Assembly: GCA_900472485.1 (NCBI GenBank) | Contig: UCII01000019.1 | Span: 61,319 to 125,318, forward strand | DNA from: Hyphomicrobiales bacterium | GTDB lineage: Bacteria; Pseudomonadota; Alphaproteobacteria; Rhizobiales; Rhizobiaceae | DNA length: 64,000 nt | Direction: 5' to 3' | Shown: piece by piece, positions 18,804-27,520 of the stretch | Layout of the letters: each line of letters opens with the position of its first letter | How positions within the stretch are numbered: the first letter of the stretch is position 1 | Program-made: the position numbers and the translations under genes | Notes under the pieces: model-generated | Database searches by the model: none | The model's input: only the letters and a program-made list of their open reading frames with translations | What the model was told of the DNA's origin: nothing

Positions 18804-20009
18804 ATGACCCTGCTGCACGACATGCCCAAGACCGCGGTCATCAATTCCAGAGCGGGCAATAGTGGCGTCAACACCGCGGCTACCCTCAGCCTGATCGAAT
18901 GGCTGACGGGCGATGAATGCCACGCTCTCGACGAGGCCGGCCTCGTCGCCGGGCTCGGCCGCCGCCTGCGGGCCCTCGACCTTCCCATCGATCGATTGAC
19001 GCTGCACCTGACGACCCTGCATCCCGAATTCATCGGCCGCACCTTCGCCTGGGCGCCCGGCGAGCCGGTCGAGATCCATGATCGCGAACATGGTTCGCGT
19101 CTCGCGCTTGCCAATACGCCGCTCATGAAGGCACAGGAGATGCGCGAACCGCTCGTCGTCGGTCCAGGCGAGAGTCCGCACGGGCGCTGGCAACATATCG
19201 ACATATTTTCCGGCCGGGGGCTGGTGCAACTGATCGTGGCGCCGCTTTGCAACGCCGACGGACCGATCAGCTGCGCCGTCTTCGCCACGCGGCGGCCAGG
19301 CGGCTTCACACCCGGCGAGCATGACCTGATCGAACGCATTCTGCCAGCATTGCGCAACACGTGTGAACTTCGCGTCCTCAGACAATGCGAACTTAGCCTT
19401 CTCGACACCTATATCGGCCCGATGACGGCGAGCCGCATCCTTGCCGGACACATCCGCCGCGGGGAAATCGAATCGATGGAGGCTGCACTTCTGCTGTGCG
19501 ACCTGCGCGGTTTCACCGAGCTTTCCAATCGGCTGCCTGGCGGCACGGTGCTCGGGCTCTTGAACGCTTATTTTGACAAGGTGATACCGGCGATCACCCA
19601 CGAAGGCGGAGAAGTGCTGAAATTCATGGGCGATGCGGTTCTGGCATTCTTTCCGGGCGCCGATGCGACCGGAGCCTGCGATGCCGCGCTGACCGCGGCA
19701 AAGACAATCCTCGATGAAATAAGCAGCTTCGAATATGAAGGCATCCGCGTCAAGGTCGGTATCGCGCTGCACTATGGCGAGGTGAGCTACGGCAATGTCG
19801 GCTCCGGCAACCGCCTGGACTTCACCTTGATTGGCCCTGACGTCAATATCGTCAGCCGTATCCAGAGCGTCTGCAGCGAGAGCGGCGAAGCGCTCCTGAT
19901 ATCAAGCCCCTTCCAGCAAAAGGCTGATATCACCGATGCCATCTCGATCGGGCGGCAGCCGCTGAAGGGCTTCGCCAATGCGATGGAGCTTTTTGCGATC
20001 GCATGCTGA
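18804..20009 (+). CDS. Class III adenylate/guanylate cyclase
   Basis: A 401-residue cytoplasmic protein. Residues 1-200 form an N-terminal sensor-like region typical of rhizobial cyclases. The catalytic domain runs from about 224 to 400, with the metal-binding aspartates in LLCDLRGFTEL (Asp233) and LKFMGDAVLAFF (Asp277). Lys273 favours ATP over GTP by analogy with characterised enzymes. GAGGAG precedes the ATG. It is the third gene of the LysR-linked emrAB operon, an unusual partner for an efflux pump. No membrane segment is visible. Confidence 0.9.
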   Translation: MTLLHDMPKTAVINSRAGNSGVNTAATLSLIEWLTGDECHALDEAGLVAGLGRRLRALDLPIDRLTLHLTTLHPEFIGRTFAWAPGEPVEIHDREHGSRLALANTPLMKAQEMREPLVVGPGESPHGRWQHIDIFSGRGLVQLIVAPLCNADGPISCAVFATRRPGGFTPGEHDLIERILPALRNTCELRVLRQCELSLLDTYIGPMTASRILAGHIRRGEIESMEAALLLCDLRGFTELSNRLPGGTVLGLLNAYFDKVIPAITHEGGEVLKFMGDAVLAFFPGADATGACDAALTAAKTILDEISSFEYEGIRVKVGIALHYGEVSYGNVGSGNRLDFTLIGPDVNIVSRIQSVCSESGEALLISSPFQQKADITDAISIGRQPLKGFANAMELFAIAC

Positions 20010-20397
20010 CGCTGCCGATGAAACAAGAGAGGTGGGCCATCCATGCATTCGGTCGATCCGTCGATTGCGCGGATGGGCTTTCCTGTCCGGATTTCCCGCC
20101 AAGCATGTGTTGCATTAAATCAACAACCAGTTTTTCCGTTTCCGAATGGTTCCGGTTCGGATTTACAAACAATCTGAATGTATATAGCCCTGTCGTCAGG
20201 ACCTAATTAGCTTGCGATCTGGTGGGGTGTTGTTTCAGTCGCCAGCTAACGAGGCTCCATCGGGGTGGGGATAGTACCGGCAGTCTATTGCAGATGCAGT
20301 GTCTGGTTTAGCTTCCTTTTGCAAGGGAGCCCTTCCAGGATAGCCTATTATGCTCGCTCCTTGGATTACGTAGAATAATTACGACAAGGAGTTTACA
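20010..20397 (+). promoter_or_regulatory. Porin upstream region (no gene)
   Basis: A 388-base gap ahead of the porin gene. A weak promoter candidate is TTCGGA (20156-20161), 19 bases, TATATA (20181-20186), which would give a leader of about 200 bases. AAGGAG sits just before the porin ATG. The long leader could carry post-transcriptional control, but I see no recognised riboswitch. Confidence 0.4.
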
Positions 20398-21489
20398 ATG
20401 AACATCAAGAGCCTTCTTCTCGGCTCCGCTGCTGCGCTGGCAGCAGTATCCGGTGCTCATGCAGCAGACGCGATCGTCGCTGCTGAGCCGGAGCCGCTGG
20501 AATACGTTCGCATCTGCGACGCATATGGTGCAGGCTACTTCTTCATTCCCGGTACCGAAACCTGCCTTAAAGTCGGCGGCATGGTCCGTACCGAAGGCAA
20601 GTGGTACGATGCGTACAATGCCAACAGCCACAACGGCACGCTCTGGCACACCCGCGCTCAGCTGAGCCTCGACACCGCGACCGACACCGAATACGGCCCG
20701 CTGAAGACCAACACGGTCATCCGTTGGGATTGGCAGGAAGGCAACTCCACTTCCTCCAAGCTGCTGTTCGCCAACATCAGCCTCGGCGGCTTCCTCGTCG
20801 GTAAGGCTGACTCGCAGTATAACTACTACATCGGTTATGCCGGCGACGTCATCAACGACGACGTGATCTATGACGGCCCGTATGAACTCAACCAGTTGAC
20901 CTACAGCTACGATGCCGGCAACGGCTTCACGGCTGTCGTCTCGCTCGAAGACAGCAACTCCAGCGGCTCGGGCGCTGGTTATGGCGCGAGCTGGGCAAGC
21001 GACGACAAGGCGAACCACTACGCTCCTGACGTCGTTGCCGGTGCTGGCTTCAAGTCTGGCGCATGGGGCTTCAAGGTCGTCGGCGGTTACGACTCCATCA
21101 AGTCGGAAGGCGCCATCAAGGCTCGTGTCGATGCCGACTTCGGCGTCTTCTCGGCTTTCTTGATGGGCGGCTGGAACACCGATGGCGATAACCTGAACAA
21201 GTATGCCGGCACCAACCTGGCTCGTTCTTCTTGCCCGGCTAACGATGCATCGAAGTGCGGCTGGGGTGACTGGGCTGTCTGGGGCGGCGTTGGCGTTCCG
21301 ATCAACGAAAAGCTGAAGTGGAACCTCCAGCTCGCCTACACCGACTCGAAGATCTTTGCCGCCACGACGAACGTCAAGTGGAACCCGGTCAAGAACCTGC
21401 TCATCGAGCCGGAAGTTTCCTACACCAACTTCGATTCTGTGAACCAGGATCAGTGGGCTGGTATCCTGCGCTTCCAGCGTAGCTTCTGA
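20398..21489 (+). CDS. Alphaproteobacterial porin (RopA/Omp2b type)
   Basis: A 363-residue outer-membrane porin. A signal peptide (MNIKSLLLGSAAALAAVSGAHA) is followed by the family-typical mature start ADAIVAAEPEPLEYVRICDAYGAGYFFIPGT, split here at its conserved Cys. The body is rich in aromatic beta strands, and the protein ends in RFQRSF with the C-terminal Phe needed for outer-membrane assembly. Codon use is strongly biased, as for highly expressed genes. AAGGAG precedes the ATG. Confidence 0.95.
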   Translation: MNIKSLLLGSAAALAAVSGAHAADAIVAAEPEPLEYVRICDAYGAGYFFIPGTETCLKVGGMVRTEGKWYDAYNANSHNGTLWHTRAQLSLDTATDTEYGPLKTNTVIRWDWQEGNSTSSKLLFANISLGGFLVGKADSQYNYYIGYAGDVINDDVIYDGPYELNQLTYSYDAGNGFTAVVSLEDSNSSGSGAGYGASWASDDKANHYAPDVVAGAGFKSGAWGFKVVGGYDSIKSEGAIKARVDADFGVFSAFLMGGWNTDGDNLNKYAGTNLARSSCPANDASKCGWGDWAVWGGVGVPINEKLKWNLQLAYTDSKIFAATTNVKWNPVKNLLIEPEVSYTNFDSVNQDQWAGILRFQRSF

Positions 21490-21497
21490 TAGTGCTT

Positions 21498-21553
21498 ACC
21501 TGGTCTCCTGGGGCCAGGTACGGGAAGCCTGATGTATCGATCCATCAGGCTTC
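21498..21553 (+). terminator. Two hairpins after the porin gene
   Basis: ACCTGG (21498-21503) pairs with CCAGGT (21514-21519). GAAGCCTGATG (21524-21534) then pairs perfectly with CATCAGGCTTC (21543-21553) across an 8-base loop. There is no long T-tract, but the position directly after a highly expressed gene supports a termination or message-protection role. Confidence 0.6.
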
Positions 21554-21646
21554 TCAAAGCGATCGGTTGACCTCCGATCGAAACCGGAAGGATCCGATTT
21601 CCCTCCGGGTCCTTCTTATCCCCCTGCAAGATCAACGATGATTACG

Positions 21647-22981
21647 TCAATCCGGCGCGTAGAATCCCGCCTGGTGGGCAGCCCGATCCAGCTCCTCCCG
21701 GAAATCGGGATGGGCAAGCGCAATCATCGCCTTTGCCCGCTCCGCCACCGATTTGCCCTTGAGGTTCACCCAGCCATATTCCGTAACAACGATATGGATA
21801 TCGTTACGCGACGTCGTTACTGGACCTGTCAGCGTCGGAACGATACGCGAAAGCGTTCCTTTGGCCGCCGTCGCATGACAGGCGATGATCGAGCGGCCGC
21901 CGCGTGAGCCATAGGCGCCACGGACGAAATCCACCTGCCCGCCCGAGCCGCTGAACTGCCGTCCATTGACGAATTCGGAATTGCACGCGCCATTGAGATC
22001 GATCTGCAGCGTCGCATTGACCGACACCATCCGGTCATTCTGCGCGATAACGAACGGATTGTTCACATAGTCAACGGGATGCGCTTCGACATCGGGATTA
22101 TCGTTCAGGAAGTCGTAAAGCGGCTTGTCTCCCAGCGCAAAGGTGAAGATGGTGCGCCCGAGATGTATCTGTTTGCGGCTATTGTCGACCACGCCAGCCC
22201 TGACCAGAGCGGCAAGTCCCGATGTCATCATTTCTGTATGAATGCCCAGGTGGCGGTGCTGTGAGAGACCGGCGCAAACAGCGTCAGGCAGCGCACCGAT
22301 GCCCATCTGCAGGCAATCGCCATCATCCACAAGCCCCGCGACGATGGCGCCGATCACATCATCGACTTCTGAGCGAGGCGCCGCCGCGAGCGCCGGTAGG
22401 CTTGCGTCATTCTCGACAACAGCCGTAACGCTCGAGACCGGGATCATGCAATTGCCCCGCACATAGGGCATGCTGGGATTGACTTCGAGGATGAGGCGAG
22501 CGCCGGGCTTGCGGGCAACCGCCAGGGCATAATCGGTACTGGCGCCAAGGCTGAAATTCCCGTCCGCATCCATGGGCGAGACGGTAGCGATCAATGTATC
22601 GACGCCGACATGCTCCACCAGCGAGCGCGGCACCTGACTGAAATGGCACGGCACGATCTCGGCGGCGGGCAGCATCTCCGCCATTCGCCGTTTATCCAAG
22701 GCACGATCCACCGCTCCATGAAAATAGCTCATGGGAACGATACGGTCGCGCAGATCGAAGTCGAGCACGCTGGAGCCGGCGACACCCGTGCAGAGCAGGT
22801 AATAAAGCCGAACGTTGTCCACCGCCCCGGCCCGCGCGCGTTCGGCCAATGCCGCAAGGATTGCAGGCGGCTGGCCTGCAGCGATCGGCATGGCGATCTT
22901 CGCGCCGGATGGTATCAAGGCAACGGCCTCATGGGCAGAGCGCACGCGTTCGCGGTATTGCGTCTGATGATTAGCGGCCAT
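21647..22981 (-). CDS. Acetyl-CoA hydrolase/transferase family (4-hydroxybutyrate CoA-transferase-like)
   Basis: A 444-residue cytoplasmic CoA-transferase with both family halves. The likely catalytic glutamate is Glu250 in GIHTEMMTSG. The C-terminal TEYGWVNLKGKS segment is typical of the family. The ATG at 22981 has a strong GGGAGGA site; upstream in-frame codons are not credible. The likely reaction is CoA transfer between a short-chain acyl-CoA and a carboxylate, or acyl-CoA hydrolysis. No neighbouring pathway genes indicate the acid used. Confidence 0.88.
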   Translation of the reverse strand: MAANHQTQYRERVRSAHEAVALIPSGAKIAMPIAAGQPPAILAALAERARAGAVDNVRLYYLLCTGVAGSSVLDFDLRDRIVPMSYFHGAVDRALDKRRMAEMLPAAEIVPCHFSQVPRSLVEHVGVDTLIATVSPMDADGNFSLGASTDYALAVARKPGARLILEVNPSMPYVRGNCMIPVSSVTAVVENDASLPALAAAPRSEVDDVIGAIVAGLVDDGDCLQMGIGALPDAVCAGLSQHRHLGIHTEMMTSGLAALVRAGVVDNSRKQIHLGRTIFTFALGDKPLYDFLNDNPDVEAHPVDYVNNPFVIAQNDRMVSVNATLQIDLNGACNSEFVNGRQFSGSGGQVDFVRGAYGSRGGRSIIACHATAAKGTLSRIVPTLTGPVTTSRNDIHIVVTEYGWVNLKGKSVAERAKAMIALAHPDFREELDRAAHQAGFYAPD

Positions 22982-23285
22982 CGAGTCCTCCCCTTGAATG
23001 CCACCGTCAGCACAATTTGGCATCCACTGCGTGATCGCATACAGCCCTCCTCCGAGGCTGCTGCGAACGCCTTCGCTGCAGTAGGACGCACTTACATAAA
23101 AGCGCCTAACCTGCTGTTTGCGCAAGACCCGAACATCATGCTCACACCGGCAAAAGCGAAATCGGCCTCAACCCTCGAATCGGCATCGACGCCGCAACTC
23201 ATAGAGCACAAGCTTCGAGACTCGAGGATAAAGGGAAGGACACTATCAATTCTCCTTCCACGGCTGCGATTGATGATGGAGCTCG
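22982..23285. other. Intergenic stretch, no gene seen
   Basis: A 304-base gap upstream of the CoA-transferase gene and downstream of the multicopper oxidase gene. It presumably holds the CoA-transferase promoter. I see no clear coding frame, repeat or strong hairpin in it. Confidence 0.5.
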
Positions 23286-24758
23286 TCAGGCCTTGACGTC
23301 GACCGTGCCCATCATGCCGAGATCTTCATGCTCGAGGATGTGGCAGTGATACATGCGCCGCCCCGGTAAATCCTGCCGCAGCAGGATGCGTACCGTCTCG
23401 CCGGCGGCAACGTTCACAGTGTCTTTCCAGGCCCGGTAGGATGGCTTGGTGACCGCGCCATCCTTTTCCCGTTCGACAAGCTGGAACTGCGTCCCATGCA
23501 CGTGAAACGGATGGTCCATATCCGCCTGATTGACGATCTCCCATAACTCGACCTGCCCGACCTTCGAGATCTCGTCAATGCGTTTCATATCGAAACTCGC
23601 GCCGTTGATGAGGAACTTCATCTCCATGCCGTCCATGGATTCGGTCAGGACAAAGCGACGCGTGACTGACGGCTCTCCGAGGCTGTCAATGGTGCGCAGC
23701 TTCGCGGGAAGCGGAGGCGCAATAGGTGCAGCTTCCTCTGAAATACTTGCCGTCAGCAAGGTCATGCCGGCTTCATCGGGCTTGCCCGGCCCCATCCATC
23801 CGCGCTCATAAGCGAGTGTGACGAGCTTTGCCGCTCCCGGCCTGTCGAAGGAGATGATGAGTTCGACGCGCTCGGCAGGTGCAAGCAGCAACTCGTCGAT
23901 GCCGACGGGAGCCTCGATAAGGCCGCCATCCGTTCCGACGAGCACCATGGCGGCATTCTCGAACGTCAACCGCAGGAATCGCGCATTGGTCGCGTTGAAG
24001 AGGCGCAGGCGACGCTTTTCCCCTTTCGCGACGGCCAGAACCGGGTTGTTCTGACCATTGACCAGAATATGATCGCCGACACGCCCGTTCATCAGATCGA
24101 TCATGTTGCTCGCCGGCATGCTTCCATCTTCGGCGATCCGAAGATCGGTGAACATCAGGACCGTATCGCCATATTCGGCAGGGATCGGATCATCCTTGGG
24201 TTTCACGAGAAAGATGCCTGCGAGCCCGCGATAAACCTGTGCGGCAGTGAGACCATGCGGATGGGGATGGAACCAATAGGATGCGGCGCTGCCTTGCGGC
24301 AGATCGAAAGCATAGAGGCGCTCGCTGCCCGAAGCGACGGGTTCCATGGGGCTGCCATCCTGATCGGCCGGCACCGGCATCCCATGCCAATGGACCGTCG
24401 TCGGTTCGCCGGGAATGCCGTTCCTGAAGCTGATCTCGATCCTGTCACCCTCATGCGCCTCGATCACGGGATTTCCGCTGTTATAGAGGAGCACGGGCGT
24501 ATCGAGCCCTTCGGCGAAGCGAGCTAGCCCCTGCTCTGCGGTAAGTCTTGCCTTGAACAAACCGGCCTCGCCGGCCTCGTTCATCAAACGCGGCAGCTCC
24601 CGCAGAGGCTGCCCTTCCGGCAGGACGGGCTTGTTGCCGGCGACAGGCATCATATTGTGAGCGCCGTTCATGTTGCCCATGTTGTGCATCATCTGGGCCG
24701 AGGCAGGCCCGGAAATCGCAAGGCCCGCCAGCCCCGCAAGAAAATTACGTCTGTACAT
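23286..24758 (-). CDS. Multicopper oxidase (CueO-like)
   Basis: A 490-residue periplasmic copper oxidase. A signal peptide of Tat-like form (MYRRNFLAGLAGLAISGPASA) is followed by a Met/His-rich stretch (MMHNMGNMNGAHNMM). The copper ligands are intact: VHWHGMPVP, HPHPHG, DHPFHVHGTQFQ and YHCHILEHEDLGMMG. These bind the type 1, 2 and 3 coppers. It probably oxidises Cu(I) to Cu(II) for copper tolerance. The ATG at 24758 has GAGGA upstream and overlaps the preceding small metal-binding gene by 14 bases. Confidence 0.93.
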   Translation of the reverse strand: MYRRNFLAGLAGLAISGPASAQMMHNMGNMNGAHNMMPVAGNKPVLPEGQPLRELPRLMNEAGEAGLFKARLTAEQGLARFAEGLDTPVLLYNSGNPVIEAHEGDRIEISFRNGIPGEPTTVHWHGMPVPADQDGSPMEPVASGSERLYAFDLPQGSAASYWFHPHPHGLTAAQVYRGLAGIFLVKPKDDPIPAEYGDTVLMFTDLRIAEDGSMPASNMIDLMNGRVGDHILVNGQNNPVLAVAKGEKRRLRLFNATNARFLRLTFENAAMVLVGTDGGLIEAPVGIDELLLAPAERVELIISFDRPGAAKLVTLAYERGWMGPGKPDEAGMTLLTASISEEAAPIAPPLPAKLRTIDSLGEPSVTRRFVLTESMDGMEMKFLINGASFDMKRIDEISKVGQVELWEIVNQADMDHPFHVHGTQFQLVEREKDGAVTKPSYRAWKDTVNVAAGETVRILLRQDLPGRRMYHCHILEHEDLGMMGTVDVKA

Positions 24759-24933
24759 CGATTGCTTCCTCTTGCTGCGCGATATCCTCATTAAGGCCGC
24801 TCACCACCGTGCGCGCATACGGACTGGTCTCGATCCCGGCGTCTGGATCGACGGATTGGATTGCTTTGGTGACGGATCTCAAGCAGCAGCCGCAGGTCAT
24901 GTTTTCAAGTCTCACCTCCAGGAGAACTCTCAT
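24745..24933 (-). CDS. Small CxxC heavy-metal-binding (HMA-like) protein
   Basis: About 62 residues beginning MRVLLEVRLENMTCGCC. The M-T-C-x-x-C motif (Cys14, Cys17) is that of CopZ-type copper chaperones, with an extra Cys16. It is followed by a short beta-alpha-beta pattern. The ATG at 24933 lies about 15 bases after the expected transcription start; the ATG at 24948 would be almost leaderless. It is co-transcribed with the multicopper oxidase under a CueR-type promoter. It probably buffers or delivers Cu(I). Confidence 0.78.
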   Translation of the reverse strand: MRVLLEVRLENMTCGCCLRSVTKAIQSVDPDAGIETSPYARTVVSGLNEDIAQQEEAIDVQT

Positions 24934-24955
24934 CTGTTTTGATCTCATGATGCTT

Positions 24956-24986
24956 AAGGTGGAGGTTCCAACCATGGTAAGGTCAA
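24956..24986 (-). promoter_or_regulatory. MerR-type copper promoter of the chaperone-oxidase operon
   Basis: On the minus strand TTGACC (24986-24981) is separated by 19 bases from CACCTT (24961-24956). The spacer contains TTACCATGGTTGGAA, an imperfect version of the operator in the divergent promoter. The overlong 19-base spacer is the hallmark of promoters activated by MerR-family proteins through DNA distortion. Confidence 0.75.
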
Positions 24987-25011
24987 GTGTCCTACAGCCA
25001 AAAATATGCTA

Positions 25012-25042
25012 TTGACCTTCCCATGGTTGGAAGGCCTATCTT
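25012..25042 (+). promoter_or_regulatory. MerR-type copper promoter of cueR
   Basis: TTGACC (25012-25017), a 19-base spacer and TATCTT (25037-25042). The spacer contains the dyad CCTTCC (25016-25021) and GGAAGG (25029-25034) around CATGGTT, a typical CueR/HmrR operator. It lies about 40 bases upstream of the regulator ATG, so the regulator controls itself. Confidence 0.85.
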
Positions 25043-25082
25043 CCATCGGCAACATCAGGCGGTGCCTGTCAGGAGAACATTC

Positions 25083-25532
25083 ATGAATATCGGACAGGCA
25101 GCAAAGGCATCGGGAGTTTCGGCCAAGATGATCCGCTATTACGAAGAGACCGGCCTCATTCCGGCAGCCGGCAGAACGGCATCGGGTTATCGCGACTATT
25201 CGGATACCGACGTGCACATGCTGCGCTTCATCCGCCGAGCGCGCGATCTCGGCTTTGCCGTTGCGGAAATCAGCGAGCTTTTGGAACTCTGGCGCGACGA
25301 AAGCCGCCAGAGCGCCGAGGTCAAGCGCCTCGCTCAGGGTCACATCGCGGCACTGAAGAAAAAGATCGCCGACCTGCAGGACATGGAGCACACGCTCAGC
25401 ATGCTCGTTAATTCCTGTCAGGGCGACCATCGTCCGCATTGCCCGATCCTGCAGCGGCTCGAGACCGATCAGGAAGACGAAAATCTGCCGATCCAGCCTC
25501 GACCCGGCGCGATATCGCGGCCCTTGCTGTGA
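25083..25532 (+). CDS. cueR: Cu(I)-responsive MerR-family regulator (CueR/HmrR)
   Basis: A 149-residue regulator. The N-terminal winged helix is typical (MNIGQAAKASGVSAKMIRYYEETGLI), followed by a dimerising helix (about 75-110) and the metal loop SCQGDHRPHC. The loop holds Cys112 and Cys120 at the same positions as the two Cu(I) ligands of E. coli CueR. The start was placed at the ATG of MNIGQ, which follows GGAG. It diverges from the copper chaperone and multicopper oxidase genes and should activate both promoters when cytoplasmic Cu(I) rises. Confidence 0.94.
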   Translation: MNIGQAAKASGVSAKMIRYYEETGLIPAAGRTASGYRDYSDTDVHMLRFIRRARDLGFAVAEISELLELWRDESRQSAEVKRLAQGHIAALKKKIADLQDMEHTLSMLVNSCQGDHRPHCPILQRLETDQEDENLPIQPRPGAISRPLL

Positions 25533-25607
25533 TCCTGCCCGCCGACCTCTTTGCGGCGCGGCGCCGACATAATAGCTTGCTCGGGATAAAATCCCCGCCA
25601 AGGCTGC

Positions 25608-26516
25608 TCAGGCTTCGCCATCCAGAAATTGCCGGAGGCGCGGCACGACGAAATCAAGGAAGACGCGCACGCGCTGCGGCATGCGAGCCCCTCCCAGGAA
25701 GACCGCGTGAATCTGCTCCTCATCCGGCTCGACGACATCGGCGAGCACCTCGATGAGACGACCCGCCGCGAGGTCGGCGCGGACGTGATAATCACCCATA
25801 CGCGCAAGCCCCACACCTGCCAGCGCCATGCGCCGCACGGTTTCGCCATTATTGGCAAGCAGCGAACTCGTCATGGCGCGATCGACGATGCGGCCGCTCT
25901 CCCTCACCGGCCAGACGGGCGCAAGACGGCGGAAATTGAACCCCAGGCAATTGTGCCGCGAGAGATCATCAACGCTTCGCGGTATTCCATGGCGATCGAG
26001 ATAGCTGGGCGCGGCGACGATCTTGCGGCGAGCAATGCCGAGGCGGCGTGCAATCATGCCTGAAGCCGGCAAAGCTCCAACCCGAAAAGCAATGTCGGTG
26101 CGGTCGAGATAAAGATCGACGATTTCATCGGACAGCGACAGATCGACGACAACATTGGGATAGGTCTGCCAAAATTCCGGCAAGAGAGGTTCGAGGCCGA
26201 GTACGCCCAGGGCAACGGAAATATTGACGCGGACCGTGCCGCCTGTCGTCGTCGCACCCTGTGCCAGTTCCTGTTCGACCTCGTCGAGATCATGCAGCAG
26301 GGCCTGGCTGCGCTCATAGTAGATCCGGCCCTCCAGGGTCAGCGATAGCCGTCGTGTCGAGCGTTCGACAAGCCGCACGCCGAGCCGGGATTCGATACGT
26401 GAGATCAGCTTGCTGACGGTGGAGGGCGTCATGCGCAACAGGCGCGCTGCTTCGGAAAAGCTGCCTGCTTCCACCACGCGAAGAAATACCTGCATCTCGC
26501 CGACGCGATTGTCCAT
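25608..26516 (-). CDS. LysR-family transcriptional regulator
   Basis: A 302-residue LysR protein with an N-terminal helix-turn-helix (MQVFLRVVEAGSFSEAARLLRMTPSTVSKLISR) and an effector domain. It diverges from an aldo/keto reductase-MFS operon. This LysR-AKR-MFS arrangement is common, and the regulator probably controls both directions. An inverted repeat of LysR type lies 22 bases upstream of its start. Confidence 0.92.
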   Translation of the reverse strand: MDNRVGEMQVFLRVVEAGSFSEAARLLRMTPSTVSKLISRIESRLGVRLVERSTRRLSLTLEGRIYYERSQALLHDLDEVEQELAQGATTTGGTVRVNISVALGVLGLEPLLPEFWQTYPNVVVDLSLSDEIVDLYLDRTDIAFRVGALPASGMIARRLGIARRKIVAAPSYLDRHGIPRSVDDLSRHNCLGFNFRRLAPVWPVRESGRIVDRAMTSSLLANNGETVRRMALAGVGLARMGDYHVRADLAAGRLIEVLADVVEPDEEQIHAVFLGGARMPQRVRVFLDFVVPRLRQFLDGEA

Positions 26517-26538
26517 GGAGCACCAATTTTTGATTTAG

Positions 26539-26557
26539 TTTCACAAATAATGTGAAA
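26539..26557. promoter_or_regulatory. Probable LysR operator
   Basis: TTTCACA (26539-26545) and TGTGAAA (26551-26557) are perfect inverted arms around AATAA, and fit the T-N11-A pattern of LysR-type sites. The site lies between the divergent lysR and aldo/keto reductase genes. Confidence 0.65.
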
Positions 26558-26684
26558 ACTCACCCAATTATCAAGTGCGAATACTCTCTCTATTTCATAG
26601 GCCGAAGAGATTGCGCCTTCACATCCGGCGCTCGATCCAGTCAAGGCGGCCAAAGCTGCCGAGGTTTTTCAAAAGGAGTTTTCG

Positions 26685-27509
26685 ATGCTTACCGTTACTG
26701 CCCATGGCGCTGCAATTCCGGCGCTCGGCTTCGGCGTCTTCCGCATGTCGGACGCGGAAGTGGAACGCATGATACCCGCCGCACTCGAAGCCGGCTTCCG
26801 TCATTTCGATACGGCGCAGATCTATCAAAGCGAAGGAGCACTCGGCAGGGCCTTGCAAAAGGCTGGCGCGCGACGGGACGAGCTGTTCTTGACCACCAAG
26901 GTCTGGGTCGACAATTACAGCAACGAGAAGTTCGCAGCTGCGGTCGACGAAAGCCTCGACAAGCTAAAGACTGACCGCGTCGATCTCCTGCTTCTGCACT
27001 GGCCGGGCGACAAGGTTTCGGTCGCGGAGCAGATCGAAATGCTGAACGCTGTCAAGGCCGCCGGCAAGACCCGCTTCGTCGGCGTCAGCAACCAGAATAT
27101 CGCGCAGATGCGGGAATCGGCCAGACTTTCCAGCACGCCGATCGTGACCAATCAGGTCGAGATCCATCCCTATCTGCCCCAACGTGCCCTTACCGCAGCG
27201 GCGAAAGCGAATGATGTTGCAATCACCGCCTATTACGGCATGGCCGACGGTGCGGTGCCGAAGGATTCGGTGCTGCAGCGGATCGGCGCCAGATACGGCA
27301 AGAGCGCCGCGCAGGTCGGTCTTCGCTGGTTGATCCAGCAAGGCCACATCGCTTTGTCCAAGACGGCCAATCCGGAGCGCGTCAAGGAGAACATCGCGAT
27401 CTTCGACTTCAATCTCGACGAGGCGGATATGGCCGCCATCGCCACTCTCGCTCGCCCGGATGGCCGGATCGTCAGCCCGCCCGGCCTCGCGCCCGAATGG
27501 GACGCCTAA
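26685..27509 (+). CDS. Aldo/keto reductase (2,5-diketogluconate reductase-like)
   Basis: A 274-residue NADPH-dependent reductase. The catalytic tetrad is visible: Asp and Tyr in FDTAQIYQSE, Lys in FLTTKVW and His in LLLLHWPGD. The C-terminal cofactor segment (SKTANPERVKENIAIFDF) is typical. AAAAGGAG precedes the ATG. It is co-transcribed with an MFS exporter 11 bases downstream and faces a LysR regulator. It probably reduces a carbonyl compound; the substrate is unknown. Confidence 0.92.
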   Translation: MLTVTAHGAAIPALGFGVFRMSDAEVERMIPAALEAGFRHFDTAQIYQSEGALGRALQKAGARRDELFLTTKVWVDNYSNEKFAAAVDESLDKLKTDRVDLLLLHWPGDKVSVAEQIEMLNAVKAAGKTRFVGVSNQNIAQMRESARLSSTPIVTNQVEIHPYLPQRALTAAAKANDVAITAYYGMADGAVPKDSVLQRIGARYGKSAAQVGLRWLIQQGHIALSKTANPERVKENIAIFDFNLDEADMAAIATLARPDGRIVSPPGLAPEWDA

Positions 27510-27520
27510 GGAGTTTTAAC

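Noticed and set aside
17190..19772. 860-codon open frame on the minus strand opposite emrB and the cyclase
   Set aside because: It runs antisense through two well-supported genes, is rich in Arg/Asp/Glu/Gly with no domain, and is a by-product of high GC codon use.
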